DNA of 64,000 nucleotides from FEN-1297 sp963710735. GTDB lineage: Bacteria > Bacteroidota > Ignavibacteria > Ignavibacteriales > Ignavibacteriaceae. The position numbers and the translations under genes are program-made. Position 1 is the first letter of the stretch. Each line of letters begins with the position of its first letter. The stretch spans positions 454,785 through 518,784 of the forward strand of contig CAVQBN010000024.1 of assembly GCA_963710735.1 (NCBI GenBank), written 5' to 3'. The notes beneath the pieces are model-generated. The model saw nothing but the letters and a program-made list of their open reading frames with translations. It was not told the origin of the DNA and did no database searches. Below are positions 8,104-16,963 of the stretch, piece by piece.

Positions 8104-9279
8104 TTAATTCCCCTCCCAATATTCATCCCCATTTTTACCTATGAAACCCCATTTACCTTTATACAATACATTTGCAATGCCATCTGCAAACATGGTTGCA
8201 CTATCATATTTAAACGGAATTGCAACTTTTCCTCTTTCATTTATAAAACCCCACTTATCTCCTTTTTTTACTGCCGCTAAACCTTCATGAAAATTGTCTT
8301 CACCGTTATAAATTAAAGGAATATTAACTTTCCCCGTTGTATCAATAAAACCAAACTTCCCTCCTTTTCCCACTCTTGCTCTTCCTTCATAAAAAGAGTT
8401 TGCATCAGTATATTGAATAGCGGAAATCCTTTTCCCTTTTCTATTTATATATCCCGCAAGTTTATTTTTCCAAACACAGCATATATTTTCGTGAAATTCA
8501 TAAACATTGTCGTATTCTGGTTTTATAACTACATTACCTTTTTTATCTATAAAGCCGTATATTTTTCCCGATTCAATTGCCGCTAAATTTTCATTGAATG
8601 CAGAAGCAAAGTCGAAAATATTTGGTATGACTAATTTACCTCTGATGTTAATAAATCCCCAGAATTCATTTAATTGAACCGCAGAAAGACTATCGCTGAA
8701 TATATCTTTATAACGGAAAGGAATTTGACTGTAAATAATCTTTATAATTTCTTTTCCTTTTTTATTTATAAAACCGAACTTTCCTCCTATCGATACACCG
8801 GCTAAACCGTGCTTAAAACTAAATACATTTGAAAAAATCAGCGGTATTACTTCTGTACCATTTGTATCAATAAATCCCCATTTATTTTTTTTTCTAACAG
8901 CGGCAAGTCCTTCACAAAATGAATAAACCTGATCGTACTGCGGTTTGACAATCTGTTTACCGGATGTGTTAATAAATCCCCAAAGAGAATTTACTTCGAT
9001 TCCGGCCCTGTTATTAATTACATTATAAATATCATTGTATTTTGGTTTAGCAATAAATTTACCTTTCTCATTAATTAAACCGAATTTGAAATTCAACATT
9101 ACTCTTGCAAATCCATTGGCAAATTTATCAGCGTATTGAAATTTTACAGGGATCTTAATTTCTTTTTTATAATTGCAAAACCCCCATTCATTTCCTTTGC
9201 GGAAAGGAATAAGCTTAGGTTGAGCAAAATTTGGCGAGCTAAGAAAAATAAATAAACTGAAGAATAAAATTATCCGCAT
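8104..9279 (-). CDS. Secreted WG-repeat protein
   Basis: 391 residues: signal peptide ending FAQ, then about ten tandem WG repeats of some 35 residues. Each contains a (W/F)G(F/Y)I segment followed by the G(K/N) turn, as in KWGFIDTNGTEVIPLIFSN and FGFINKKGKEIIKIIY. WG repeats are widespread in Bacteroidetes secreted proteins; their ligand is not known. There is no type IX tail, so it may stay in the periplasm or reach the outer membrane another way. A terminator (9346-9372) separates it from the polysaccharide operon upstream, so it is probably its own transcript. Confidence 0.85.
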   Translation of the reverse strand: MRIILFFSLFIFLSSPNFAQPKLIPFRKGNEWGFCNYKKEIKIPVKFQYADKFANGFARVMLNFKFGLINEKGKFIAKPKYNDIYNVINNRAGIEVNSLWGFINTSGKQIVKPQYDQVYSFCEGLAAVRKKNKWGFIDTNGTEVIPLIFSNVFSFKHGLAGVSIGGKFGFINKKGKEIIKIIYSQIPFRYKDIFSDSLSAVQLNEFWGFINIRGKLVIPNIFDFASAFNENLAAIESGKIYGFIDKKGNVVIKPEYDNVYEFHENICCVWKNKLAGYINRKGKRISAIQYTDANSFYEGRARVGKGGKFGFIDTTGKVNIPLIYNGEDNFHEGLAAVKKGDKWGFINERGKVAIPFKYDSATMFADGIANVLYKGKWGFIGKNGDEYWEGN

Positions 9280-9345
9280 TGATTCGGTTTAATAAAAATT
9301 AGAATTTAAAAGATTAATTGTTGTCTAAGAAATTACATAAAACAA

Positions 9346-9372
9346 AGCCGGTACTTTATTAAAATACCGGCT
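9346..9372 (-). terminator. Terminator at the end of the minus-strand glucan operon
   Basis: Stem AGCCGGTA / TACCGGCT with an 11-base loop, about 45 bases after the stop of the propeller gene. Read on the minus strand the stem is followed by a T-rich run (TTTGTTTTATG). It marks the likely end of the operon that starts near 24 kb. Confidence 0.65.
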
Positions 9373-9415
9373 AACATAATAATATTCATATATATTCACA
9401 AAAAGAGTATGAATT

Positions 9416-10666
9416 TTATTTCATCAAAACCATTTTCTTTATCGATGTAAAATTTCCTGCCTTTAGCTTGTAAAAATATATTCCGCTTGAAAGGTTTACA
9501 CCATTAAAACTTATGCTATAATTTCCAGCATTTTTATTTTCGTTAACCAGAGTTTGAATTTCTCTGCCTAATGCATCATAAATTTTAATATTAACTAATT
9601 CACTATGAGGAATTTGATAGGTGATAGTTGTTGTTGGGTTAAATGGGTTTGGGTAATTTTGATTCAACTTAAAATTGTTTACAACGCTGCCTTTATATTT
9701 TTCATTCACGGCAGTAACAACTTCGGACAACGGTCTACTCCAAATTTCTCCATCCAACGCACCTGCAAATAATGTAGATCCATTAACTACCAGACAATAA
9801 GTATAACCATCAGTTAAACCGGAATCTGCAGGTGTCCACAATCCGCCACTGTTTAAAGATGCAAATACACCTTGACCTGATGTTGCTACAATTAAATTTG
9901 GATGAATAACAATTAAAGCTCGAATGTAGGTGTTTGTTAATCCGTTACTCGTTAAGGTCCAGCTAAATCCGCCATTTACGCTTGAGTAAACACCCTCATC
10001 ATTACCCATGTAAACATTAGGTCCATCGGAAACAATCGAATAAATGAATAACTTATTTATGCCTAAGTTACTTTGCGTCCAGCTTGCACCTTGGTCATCC
10101 GAAATAAATACTCCGCTGCCCCAAGTCCCTGCATAAAGCCGAGTTCCTTTTATTCCCAGTGTTCTAACACTTTTATTTGACAGACCATTATTAACTTGTG
10201 CCCATGAAGAGCCATTATTGTTTGAAATAAATACGCCGCCTCCGAACGTGCCGACGAAAATATTTGTGTCCATTACTGCAAACGAATAAACATTCAGATT
10301 TGTTAATGAGGGATCAGGGCTTTTCCAGCTTTTCCCATTGTCGGTCGAGCTAAAAACGCCGCTTCCATAAGCACCAACAAACAAAGTATTATTATACATT
10401 ATAATATCTGTAATATCAGATGTAGTTAATCCTGTATCAATATACACCCAACTGCTGCCGTTGTCCGAAGAGAAATAAAGGTTTCCTCCAAGTGTACCGG
10501 CATAAATGTTAGAACCGTCGGAATATAAAGTGTTTACTCTGCCAGGCAAGGCTCCGTGGACACCTGGCGGATTTGGAAGAACAGACATTGTCCATTGTGC
10601 AAAAACTTCATTTGAATATAAAGCTATTACGCCTATCAGTATAAATAGTAAAAAATTTCTTTTCAT
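9416..10666 (-). CDS. Type IX exported beta-propeller (BNR/Asp-box repeats) protein
   Basis: 416 residues. A signal peptide ends VFAQ. Residues 40-310 hold seven or so repeats with Asp-box motifs such as SSDNGSSWVY, STDNGKSWKS, SNNNGSSWAQ and SDDQGASWTQ, the SxDxGxxW blade turn of sialidase-like and photosynthesis-factor Ycf48-like propellers. The C-terminal 85 residues are a type IX sorting module (NQNYPNPFNPTTTITYQIP ... GIYFYKL ... KKMVLMK), so it should be exported to the cell surface. It is the last gene of the glucan operon, 80 bases after GH9. No catalytic residues of a sialidase are apparent; it probably binds something. Confidence 0.83.
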   Translation of the reverse strand: MKRNFLLFILIGVIALYSNEVFAQWTMSVLPNPPGVHGALPGRVNTLYSDGSNIYAGTLGGNLYFSSDNGSSWVYIDTGLTTSDITDIIMYNNTLFVGAYGSGVFSSTDNGKSWKSPDPSLTNLNVYSFAVMDTNIFVGTFGGGVFISNNNGSSWAQVNNGLSNKSVRTLGIKGTRLYAGTWGSGVFISDDQGASWTQSNLGINKLFIYSIVSDGPNVYMGNDEGVYSSVNGGFSWTLTSNGLTNTYIRALIVIHPNLIVATSGQGVFASLNSGGLWTPADSGLTDGYTYCLVVNGSTLFAGALDGEIWSRPLSEVVTAVNEKYKGSVVNNFKLNQNYPNPFNPTTTITYQIPHSELVNIKIYDALGREIQTLVNENKNAGNYSISFNGVNLSSGIYFYKLKAGNFTSIKKMVLMK

Positions 10667-10746
10667 TTTGATTACCCAGTTTCTTTAAATAAATTTTTAA
10701 TTGCTTTACTCTATTTTGTAAAAATAATATTTCTAATTATTCGAAA

Positions 10747-12759
10747 TCATTTTAACAAAATCATTTTCTTAGTTGAAGTAAATTCACCAGATTTTAATTG
10801 ATAAAAATATTCTCCACTTGAGAGATTTAAACCGTTAAAACTAACTTCATAAATTCCGGGGCTCAATTCACTATTAACCAAAGTTGATATTTCTCTGCCA
10901 AGGGAATCATAAATTTTTAATGTTGTATTGCCTGCAGAAGAGAAATTATAATTCGCATTTTTAGGAATAGAAAATTTAATTATTGTATTCGGATTAAACG
11001 GATTCGGGAAGTTTTGATACACTTTGAAATCCTTGGGTAATGCGTAATTTAATTTTTTAATACCTGCTGCTGAAGAATTGTTAAAAAACCCGGATACAAA
11101 AACAAGCGGAGCGTTCCAATTAATAGCAATTTCATTTGAAGCATAGCTGTCCTGACTATCAAGATAACATAACTCCGGCGGTGTGCTGCTTGTGTAAGCA
11201 GAAGCGAGTGCTGCATCTTCTAAATACTGGTCTGGTCCTCCGACCATCAAACCCGGGATTGGATTAACGATTCCATCCGAAGCCGATGGCCTATGATGCG
11301 GATTCATCGGAGAAACAGCACCTGTTCCTGTTACGAAAGAAATATTGTTCCCATTTATTCCTAAAATATAATTTAATTGTTTAAGTGCAGAATTATAATA
11401 ATTAATATTATTAGTTTGGACATAACCCATAATTAAAATAATTGCTCTATTAAGCACTTCCGAATTACTTCCCCAATAAAACTCACCGGGCTTTAAAGCT
11501 ACATTTAAATAATCGTTATTACTTAAGGAAAGGTAATATGAGCACAGATTATTTAAGGAAATTTTTAAATTATTTTCTACAAAAGCGTCTGCATTGCTTT
11601 GATTGCTGAACAAATAAGTTAATTGAGCAAGGCTGTTAACATTCTTCCATCCCATTTCATAGCTGAATAAACCATTATCATTATAATGATTAATAAAATA
11701 ATTGTTGTAAACTGAATCTCCGGTAGTTGCAAAAAGTTCTGCAGCTGCCCAAAGCCTTTCGTCGGAATCGTTATCATCACCGTATTCACCTGTGTTAGTT
11801 CCGCTCGGATTATGAAACCCTCCGGCAGGAACAATTGAAGAGTTTTGTTCTAAAAATTCCCAGGCTTTTTTTGCTGCTGCTAAACATGTATCAGAAAAAT
11901 TTTTATCGAATTTATAATATTCTCTTGCTGACCTTGCCATAACGGCAGCAAAATCTCCTGTTGCGGTTGATGAAATCTGATAGATATACCTTTTATCGGT
12001 GTCTAAATATGGCATTTCGAAAGGAGCAAAAGTTTGCCGGGTTTCTTTAAAGAATACTCCTCCTCCTGCATCCTGCATTTTTAAAAGCCAATTTAATTCA
12101 TAATGTACTTCATCGAGAATATCAGGAATTGAATTGCCGCTTTCCGGAATATTTAAATTATCAAATTCGAACTTGGAAGGAAAATATTCGTACGCCATTA
12201 ATAATGTTCCAACCGATATGCCTGCGTTGACAACATATTTGCCATAATCTCCTGCATCATGCCAGCCACCGGTAGTTTCAAGAAAGCCAGTCTTTCCAGT
12301 TGTTGAATGGAAATAACCATCATTTAAATGGCAAGCTGACCTTACATAAACTCCCGCATATTGAGGAAGAAGAAACATTCCGCACCTTTGAAAATAAAAT
12401 CCTTTCAAGGATTTATATGTTAAATCCTTATAAACTGAATCAGAAATTGTAAAATCAAAAGAAACATCGCCTCTTTTCGTTTTAATAAAATAAATACCAG
12501 GCCTGGAGAATGCTGAAAAATCTCCTCTATAGATAGCTAAACCGGTATTAGGATCATCAGAAGTTAAAAAAACCAAGCTGCTGCTATAAAAAATTTTATT
12601 ACTGCTTTTTTCAATTACGTAGAAACTATCAGCCAACTGAGTTGTATAGACATATTTAACCAAATTAGGTAAATACCCAACCTGATTGACAAATACACTC
12701 CCAGGTTTAGCGACATTAAACGGTAAAAGAATTAATACCGTCAATATAGCAACCTTCAT
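10747..12759 (-). CDS. Glycoside hydrolase family 9 endoglucanase, type IX exported
   Basis: 670 residues: signal peptide, an N-terminal Ig-like cellulase domain (about 18-105), a GH9 catalytic domain (about 110-570) and a type IX C-terminal module. GGWHDAGDYGKY at 164-175 carries the paired catalytic aspartates. HHRPSASDG and YASNEIAINWNAPLV near 490-560 supply the conserved histidine and the general-acid glutamate. GH9 enzymes cleave beta-1,4-glucan by inversion. Its ATG overlaps the stop of the upstream PorV-like gene by one base (TAATG), which implies translational coupling. Together with the barrel gene and the TonB receptor this places cellulose or mixed-linkage glucan breakdown at the cell surface. 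Confidence 0.93.
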   Translation of the reverse strand: MKVAILTVLILLPFNVAKPGSVFVNQVGYLPNLVKYVYTTQLADSFYVIEKSSNKIFYSSSLVFLTSDDPNTGLAIYRGDFSAFSRPGIYFIKTKRGDVSFDFTISDSVYKDLTYKSLKGFYFQRCGMFLLPQYAGVYVRSACHLNDGYFHSTTGKTGFLETTGGWHDAGDYGKYVVNAGISVGTLLMAYEYFPSKFEFDNLNIPESGNSIPDILDEVHYELNWLLKMQDAGGGVFFKETRQTFAPFEMPYLDTDKRYIYQISSTATGDFAAVMARSAREYYKFDKNFSDTCLAAAKKAWEFLEQNSSIVPAGGFHNPSGTNTGEYGDDNDSDERLWAAAELFATTGDSVYNNYFINHYNDNGLFSYEMGWKNVNSLAQLTYLFSNQSNADAFVENNLKISLNNLCSYYLSLSNNDYLNVALKPGEFYWGSNSEVLNRAIILIMGYVQTNNINYYNSALKQLNYILGINGNNISFVTGTGAVSPMNPHHRPSASDGIVNPIPGLMVGGPDQYLEDAALASAYTSSTPPELCYLDSQDSYASNEIAINWNAPLVFVSGFFNNSSAAGIKKLNYALPKDFKVYQNFPNPFNPNTIIKFSIPKNANYNFSSAGNTTLKIYDSLGREISTLVNSELSPGIYEVSFNGLNLSSGEYFYQLKSGEFTSTKKMILLK

Positions 12760-13793
12760 TAGAAAGAAATTCCCAGACTGAATTTTTGAATATTGTTAAG
12801 GCGTCCAAAGTTTTGGTAAGCATAATCCAATCTTATAGCAACATTACCTAATAATATTTGTTTTACTCCGAATCCAAGTGCAAAAGATTCTTCCGAATTC
12901 TGGAGAAATAATGATTTATAGCCGCCTCTGATAGCAATCAAATCATGAAATACATATTCACCGCCGACATTTACACTTTCATAATTATCACTTGGATGTA
13001 ATGCATCTATATCTATTGTAAATTTGTTGTTTTCGGTTGCAATTGGAGTATATGCAAGGCCAACCCTAAAATTTAAAGGTAATGACCAATAATTTGTCCC
13101 TAAGTTTGCCGCAATTTTCCCATTATTTCCTGTGGTTGATGGATCGGGATCATAAGTAACTATAGTGGAGTTGCCTTGTAAGTGCATTTTAGTCCCGAAA
13201 TTAGAAATCGACATCCCAAGCATTATTCCATCAAAAGGAGTTCTGTATTGCACTCCGAGATCCATTGCAAATCCAATAGCACTTGTCTCCCAGATTGACT
13301 GATATATGATTTTAGGATTAAAACCTATAGCGAAATTATCTGTTAGATTAATTGCATAACCAAGGCTGAAAGCTATATCCGATGCACTAAATATTTGTCC
13401 TGTTCCGTTCGGTGCATCAACTGTAGTCACTTTCATATCGCCATAAGAAGATGAAGTGAAACTAAATCCTACTGTTCCCATACCGCCGAGATTGTACGAT
13501 GCAGCAAGATAATTAAAAGCTACATCAGCAATCCAGTTAGTATGATCAAAATAAATACCCACACCATCAATTTTCGCCAACCCGGCAGGGTTCCAGAAAA
13601 GTGCACTCTGGTCATTTGCTACAGCAACAAAAGCACTTCCCATTGCAGTCGCTCTTGCTCCTTCTCCAATTGAAAGGAATGACGCAGCTGCCGTTCCTCT
13701 TTTTGAAACATTAGATACAAAATCACTCTGGCAAAATGTCATCGAAGAGATTAAGACTAATGCTAATAAAATAATTATTACTCTGATTTTCAT
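12759..13793 (-). CDS. PorV/PorQ-family outer-membrane barrel protein
   Basis: 344 residues with a signal peptide and the family opening FLSIGEGARATAMGSAFVAV, then NDQSALFWNPAGLAKIDG. The rest alternates like a FadL-type outer-membrane beta-barrel and ends in an aromatic-rich FSLGISF strand. In type IX secretion PorV carries cargo from the translocon to the attachment machinery. Copies embedded in substrate loci may serve the neighbouring exported proteins; that role here is inferred. A GGAG ribosome site precedes the ATG. It follows the 1044-aa protein by 12 bases and is coupled to the GH9 gene. Confidence 0.85.
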   Translation of the reverse strand: MKIRVIIILLALVLISSMTFCQSDFVSNVSKRGTAAASFLSIGEGARATAMGSAFVAVANDQSALFWNPAGLAKIDGVGIYFDHTNWIADVAFNYLAASYNLGGMGTVGFSFTSSSYGDMKVTTVDAPNGTGQIFSASDIAFSLGYAINLTDNFAIGFNPKIIYQSIWETSAIGFAMDLGVQYRTPFDGIMLGMSISNFGTKMHLQGNSTIVTYDPDPSTTGNNGKIAANLGTNYWSLPLNFRVGLAYTPIATENNKFTIDIDALHPSDNYESVNVGGEYVFHDLIAIRGGYKSLFLQNSEESFALGFGVKQILLGNVAIRLDYAYQNFGRLNNIQKFSLGISF

Positions 13794-13805
13794 CTTTTGT
13801 CTCCG

Positions 13806-16800
13806 CTATTTAATTATGGCAAATTTGCCAATGTATTCACCAATGCCGGGTGCATCGACATGGAAAATATAAATCCCGTATGCAATGTCCATTCCATCAT
13901 CGGAGACCAGGTCCCACGATATTGCACCACCATTATTCAAGTTTGAACTATCTTTATATAATGTCTTTACCAACGAACCGGCAATTGTATATATTTTAAT
14001 AGTACATTTTGCCGGAAGATTAGTAAAATCGATCTTCCTTTCCCCGCGTCCGGTAGGGTAAATAGATCTTGGCTCCCATGCTGCTGCCGAAATGTATGGA
14101 TTGGGAACAACATTTATTTTTGAAAGGTCTTTATTTGCAACATTATTATCTACTGCTGCTGATTTGGTTGTGAAGGAAAAATAATCGCCGTTATAAAATG
14201 GCCTCCGTGTATAGAATCGGAATTTATCTCCCGGTTGCGGATATACAGGTGTTAAGGCCGGGTTAAAATTTCTCTGGTAATGTATTCTCCAAGAATACTT
14301 AACCTGATTTCCTATTGGCTGAATTAGAATTATATCATCCCCTAAAGTTAAAGACTTGGACTTATCATTATCAATGATTTCTGTTTTAACAGTATCGCCG
14401 GTATTCAAATCTGTAATAATATAATCAACGGGAATTTTATTATAAGGTGTTGTTGCTACAGTATGATCGAAAAATTCCATTTGATAATCAGTCGGCCATC
14501 TTACATCCAAACTTGAAGAAGTATTATCAGGGACAACTACTAGGTTTAGGTTAGTATTTCCTACGTACCATCCAGACAACGAATCAATTATTGAAACAGT
14601 AGTATCATTCCTAAATGAAAATACAATCCCATCAAACGGAAGACTGAAAACCTGAGCACCGAAAGCAGCTGCGCTTACATTGCTTTCCAGTGTATCTGAA
14701 GTACCATTATAATTTTTAACTACACTATATGTTGAAGTTCTATATTTTGGTATCGTACCCTGAGCATTAAATTTAATAGTATATTGAGCTCCATTTGTAA
14801 TAGCCTCTGGATTTAGAACATTGGCACTTATTGATCCGGTTCCGAGTCCACTGGCAACTTTAGTTAAATCACCTTCAATCTCTGGAGGCTTATAACCAGC
14901 AACAGGAGCATTGGGAGTAACTTCAGCACAGTTTACGTCAATAAAAGTAATTGTGCCTGCAGCATCCTGTCTGATAATTTTTGAACATTCCGTCGGCTGC
15001 AGACCGGTTGGTATTCCATTTACAACATTATAAGCTGTATCACCGGCAGTGTACGAACAAACAGCGTAATAATAAGTCTTACCATTTTGTACAGTAGTAT
15101 CTACAAAAGAATGCTGAAGACCAGTATTACTTCCCCTCCAAAATCTTGCACCATTTATTCCAACCGGATCAGGACCTTTAATCGTATCAATTAAATCAAA
15201 TTGAGCCATTGGTTTATAATAGGTCGGTTCGCCCTGAGAATCTGTAATAAGTTTATCATCTTCAAATTGAGGCTCTTCACTTCTATATATGGTATAGCCC
15301 TCAAAAGTTTTTTTATAACCCTGTGCCGGGTCATTATGTTCATAACCTAAAAATCTATCCCTGAAAGATTCAGCTTTACTATCCCAGTATAAATAGACTT
15401 TTTGATTACCGGCTACGGCATGGACATTCGGTTTATACGGAGGCTTGGAAAAATTATAATTAGCATTATAGATTTCTTGAACCGTTTCTTTATGAAATAG
15501 TAATTGGTTTAAATCGTTTCCCATTAATAATGCCATTGAAAATCTTTCACGTAATCCCTTGCCTAAAATGAATGGACCGGAAGCAAACACAAGATATATA
15601 TTAGCATTTTGCACTAACGTATCTTTGAATCCATTGTTCATCGCATCCCACATAACATTATCATTTTTTCCCCATAGACCATTAGGACCATGAGAATTAT
15701 CAAGTACTCGAACTGCCATCGAGGTGAGTCCAATCTGATCAGATTCATCCTTATCAGTTTCATCAAAATCCGGTTCACCGTGCGTAGGCATACCATCGCC
15801 TTCTCCTTCGTCAGGGCCGGTGTAGCCGGGATCTGATGGCCCGATTCCGTCTTTACCTACATCATCATTTAAAGGCTCTCCCGGATCCCATTTACCATTT
15901 CCATTCAAATCCGAAAATGAAACCCAGTTATGGTTATTATCTATATTATCATCTCTTCTCTCATCAATCATTCCGTCCTGATCGTTATCAATTCCATCAA
16001 ATGGATTACCCGGACTTTCAAGGTAAGCAAATCCTAAATAACCCGTTTTCCAATTACCGGGATTACCCAAACCACCTGGCGCCCAGTTATATGCTATATC
16101 CAAAACTGTATTGTAATAAGCGCTGTTAGGAGGTTCTGTTGAATTTGCTCCCCCTATACCAGGATCGGCATAAAAGCCAAATGCTGTGCTGTCATAGGTA
16201 TGGTCTGAAATATTTACAATATCATAATGCCAGAAGATACAATCTTCCGCTAAAACGTGTGACCATTGAAATCCTCTAACTTCAACTCTTAGCCCTAGTC
16301 CTCCTCTATTTGAATCGCTTGCAATCGGGAAATAATAATACGGAATACGTGTGAATTTTTTATCCTGCGAATCATCCATAACAAAGAATGTTTCAAAATC
16401 AGCATTTGATACTCCCTTTCCAAAATATCCATACCATTTGCCATCCCACGAAGGATCTAAATCTAGAGCAGCAGGCCATGTGGCAGGAAGCGAATTTAGA
16501 TCAATATTTACTGCCGGGCTTGTGCCTGAAGGATTTTGATAACCCGGGACAGGTTCCAAACCCCAGTGTGTGCCTGTTATTGGATCCTGACTATCGTATT
16601 CTCTGTAACGGGTAATAAGAGGATTAACTCTATATCCCGTTGGAGTTGTAACTCTTGCTGCAATAAGAACTGCAGTTCCATCAAGATTGTTTTGTCCTGT
16701 TCCTGCAGGCCATTCCATAGAAGGAGCAAATTGCCAATAACCAACTTCACCGTAATTATAGAATAAGGTATTTATTCTATTACCTACCATTATGCCTTCC

Positions 16801-16940
16801 CGCTCATACTGGGAATTCCCATATGGATCTTGCCTGTATAATGCAATCCTAGGATCCGGCTGGCCAACCGAAATTTGTGCATAGGACATGGTGCATAGAA
16901 CACTCATGAAAATAAGAATAATTAAAAACTTGCCTTTCAT
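13806..16940 (-). CDS. Large (1044 aa) exported protein of the TonB-receptor/PorV operon
   Basis: Signal peptide ending YAQ. The N-terminal half is rich in aromatic residues and resembles the big surface proteins that accompany TonB receptors in Ignavibacteria. Residues about 310-400 are very acidic, with repeated D-x-D/N-x-D loops (for example DGIDNDQDGMIDE, DLNGNGKWDPGE) that look like calcium-binding thrombospondin-3-type loops. Fibronectin-like segments follow (about 510-680). The last 90 residues contain VVPNPYISAAAWEP and end GIYIFHVDAPGIGEYIGKFA, a type IX sorting module of a different subtype from NYPNPFNP. No enzyme motif is seen. Its fixed place between the receptor and the PorV-like gene suggests it does the glycan-binding job that SusD does elsewhere (inference). 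Confidence 0.7.
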   Translation of the reverse strand: MKGKFLIILIFMSVLCTMSYAQISVGQPDPRIALYRQDPYGNSQYEREGIMVGNRINTLFYNYGEVGYWQFAPSMEWPAGTGQNNLDGTAVLIAARVTTPTGYRVNPLITRYREYDSQDPITGTHWGLEPVPGYQNPSGTSPAVNIDLNSLPATWPAALDLDPSWDGKWYGYFGKGVSNADFETFFVMDDSQDKKFTRIPYYYFPIASDSNRGGLGLRVEVRGFQWSHVLAEDCIFWHYDIVNISDHTYDSTAFGFYADPGIGGANSTEPPNSAYYNTVLDIAYNWAPGGLGNPGNWKTGYLGFAYLESPGNPFDGIDNDQDGMIDERRDDNIDNNHNWVSFSDLNGNGKWDPGEPLNDDVGKDGIGPSDPGYTGPDEGEGDGMPTHGEPDFDETDKDESDQIGLTSMAVRVLDNSHGPNGLWGKNDNVMWDAMNNGFKDTLVQNANIYLVFASGPFILGKGLRERFSMALLMGNDLNQLLFHKETVQEIYNANYNFSKPPYKPNVHAVAGNQKVYLYWDSKAESFRDRFLGYEHNDPAQGYKKTFEGYTIYRSEEPQFEDDKLITDSQGEPTYYKPMAQFDLIDTIKGPDPVGINGARFWRGSNTGLQHSFVDTTVQNGKTYYYAVCSYTAGDTAYNVVNGIPTGLQPTECSKIIRQDAAGTITFIDVNCAEVTPNAPVAGYKPPEIEGDLTKVASGLGTGSISANVLNPEAITNGAQYTIKFNAQGTIPKYRTSTYSVVKNYNGTSDTLESNVSAAAFGAQVFSLPFDGIVFSFRNDTTVSIIDSLSGWYVGNTNLNLVVVPDNTSSSLDVRWPTDYQMEFFDHTVATTPYNKIPVDYIITDLNTGDTVKTEIIDNDKSKSLTLGDDIILIQPIGNQVKYSWRIHYQRNFNPALTPVYPQPGDKFRFYTRRPFYNGDYFSFTTKSAAVDNNVANKDLSKINVVPNPYISAAAWEPRSIYPTGRGERKIDFTNLPAKCTIKIYTIAGSLVKTLYKDSSNLNNGGAISWDLVSDDGMDIAYGIYIFHVDAPGIGEYIGKFAIIK

Positions 16941-16963
16941 TATATGTACTCCAAATCGAATTA

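Noticed and set aside
15836..16129. Open frames on the plus strand opposite the 1044-aa gene
   Set aside because: They are antisense shadows of a clear minus-strand gene with a signal peptide and sorting tail.
13806..16940. Reading the 1044-aa protein as a SusD homologue
   Set aside because: It lacks a lipobox and the TPR-like helical composition of SusD; it is beta-rich and far too long.
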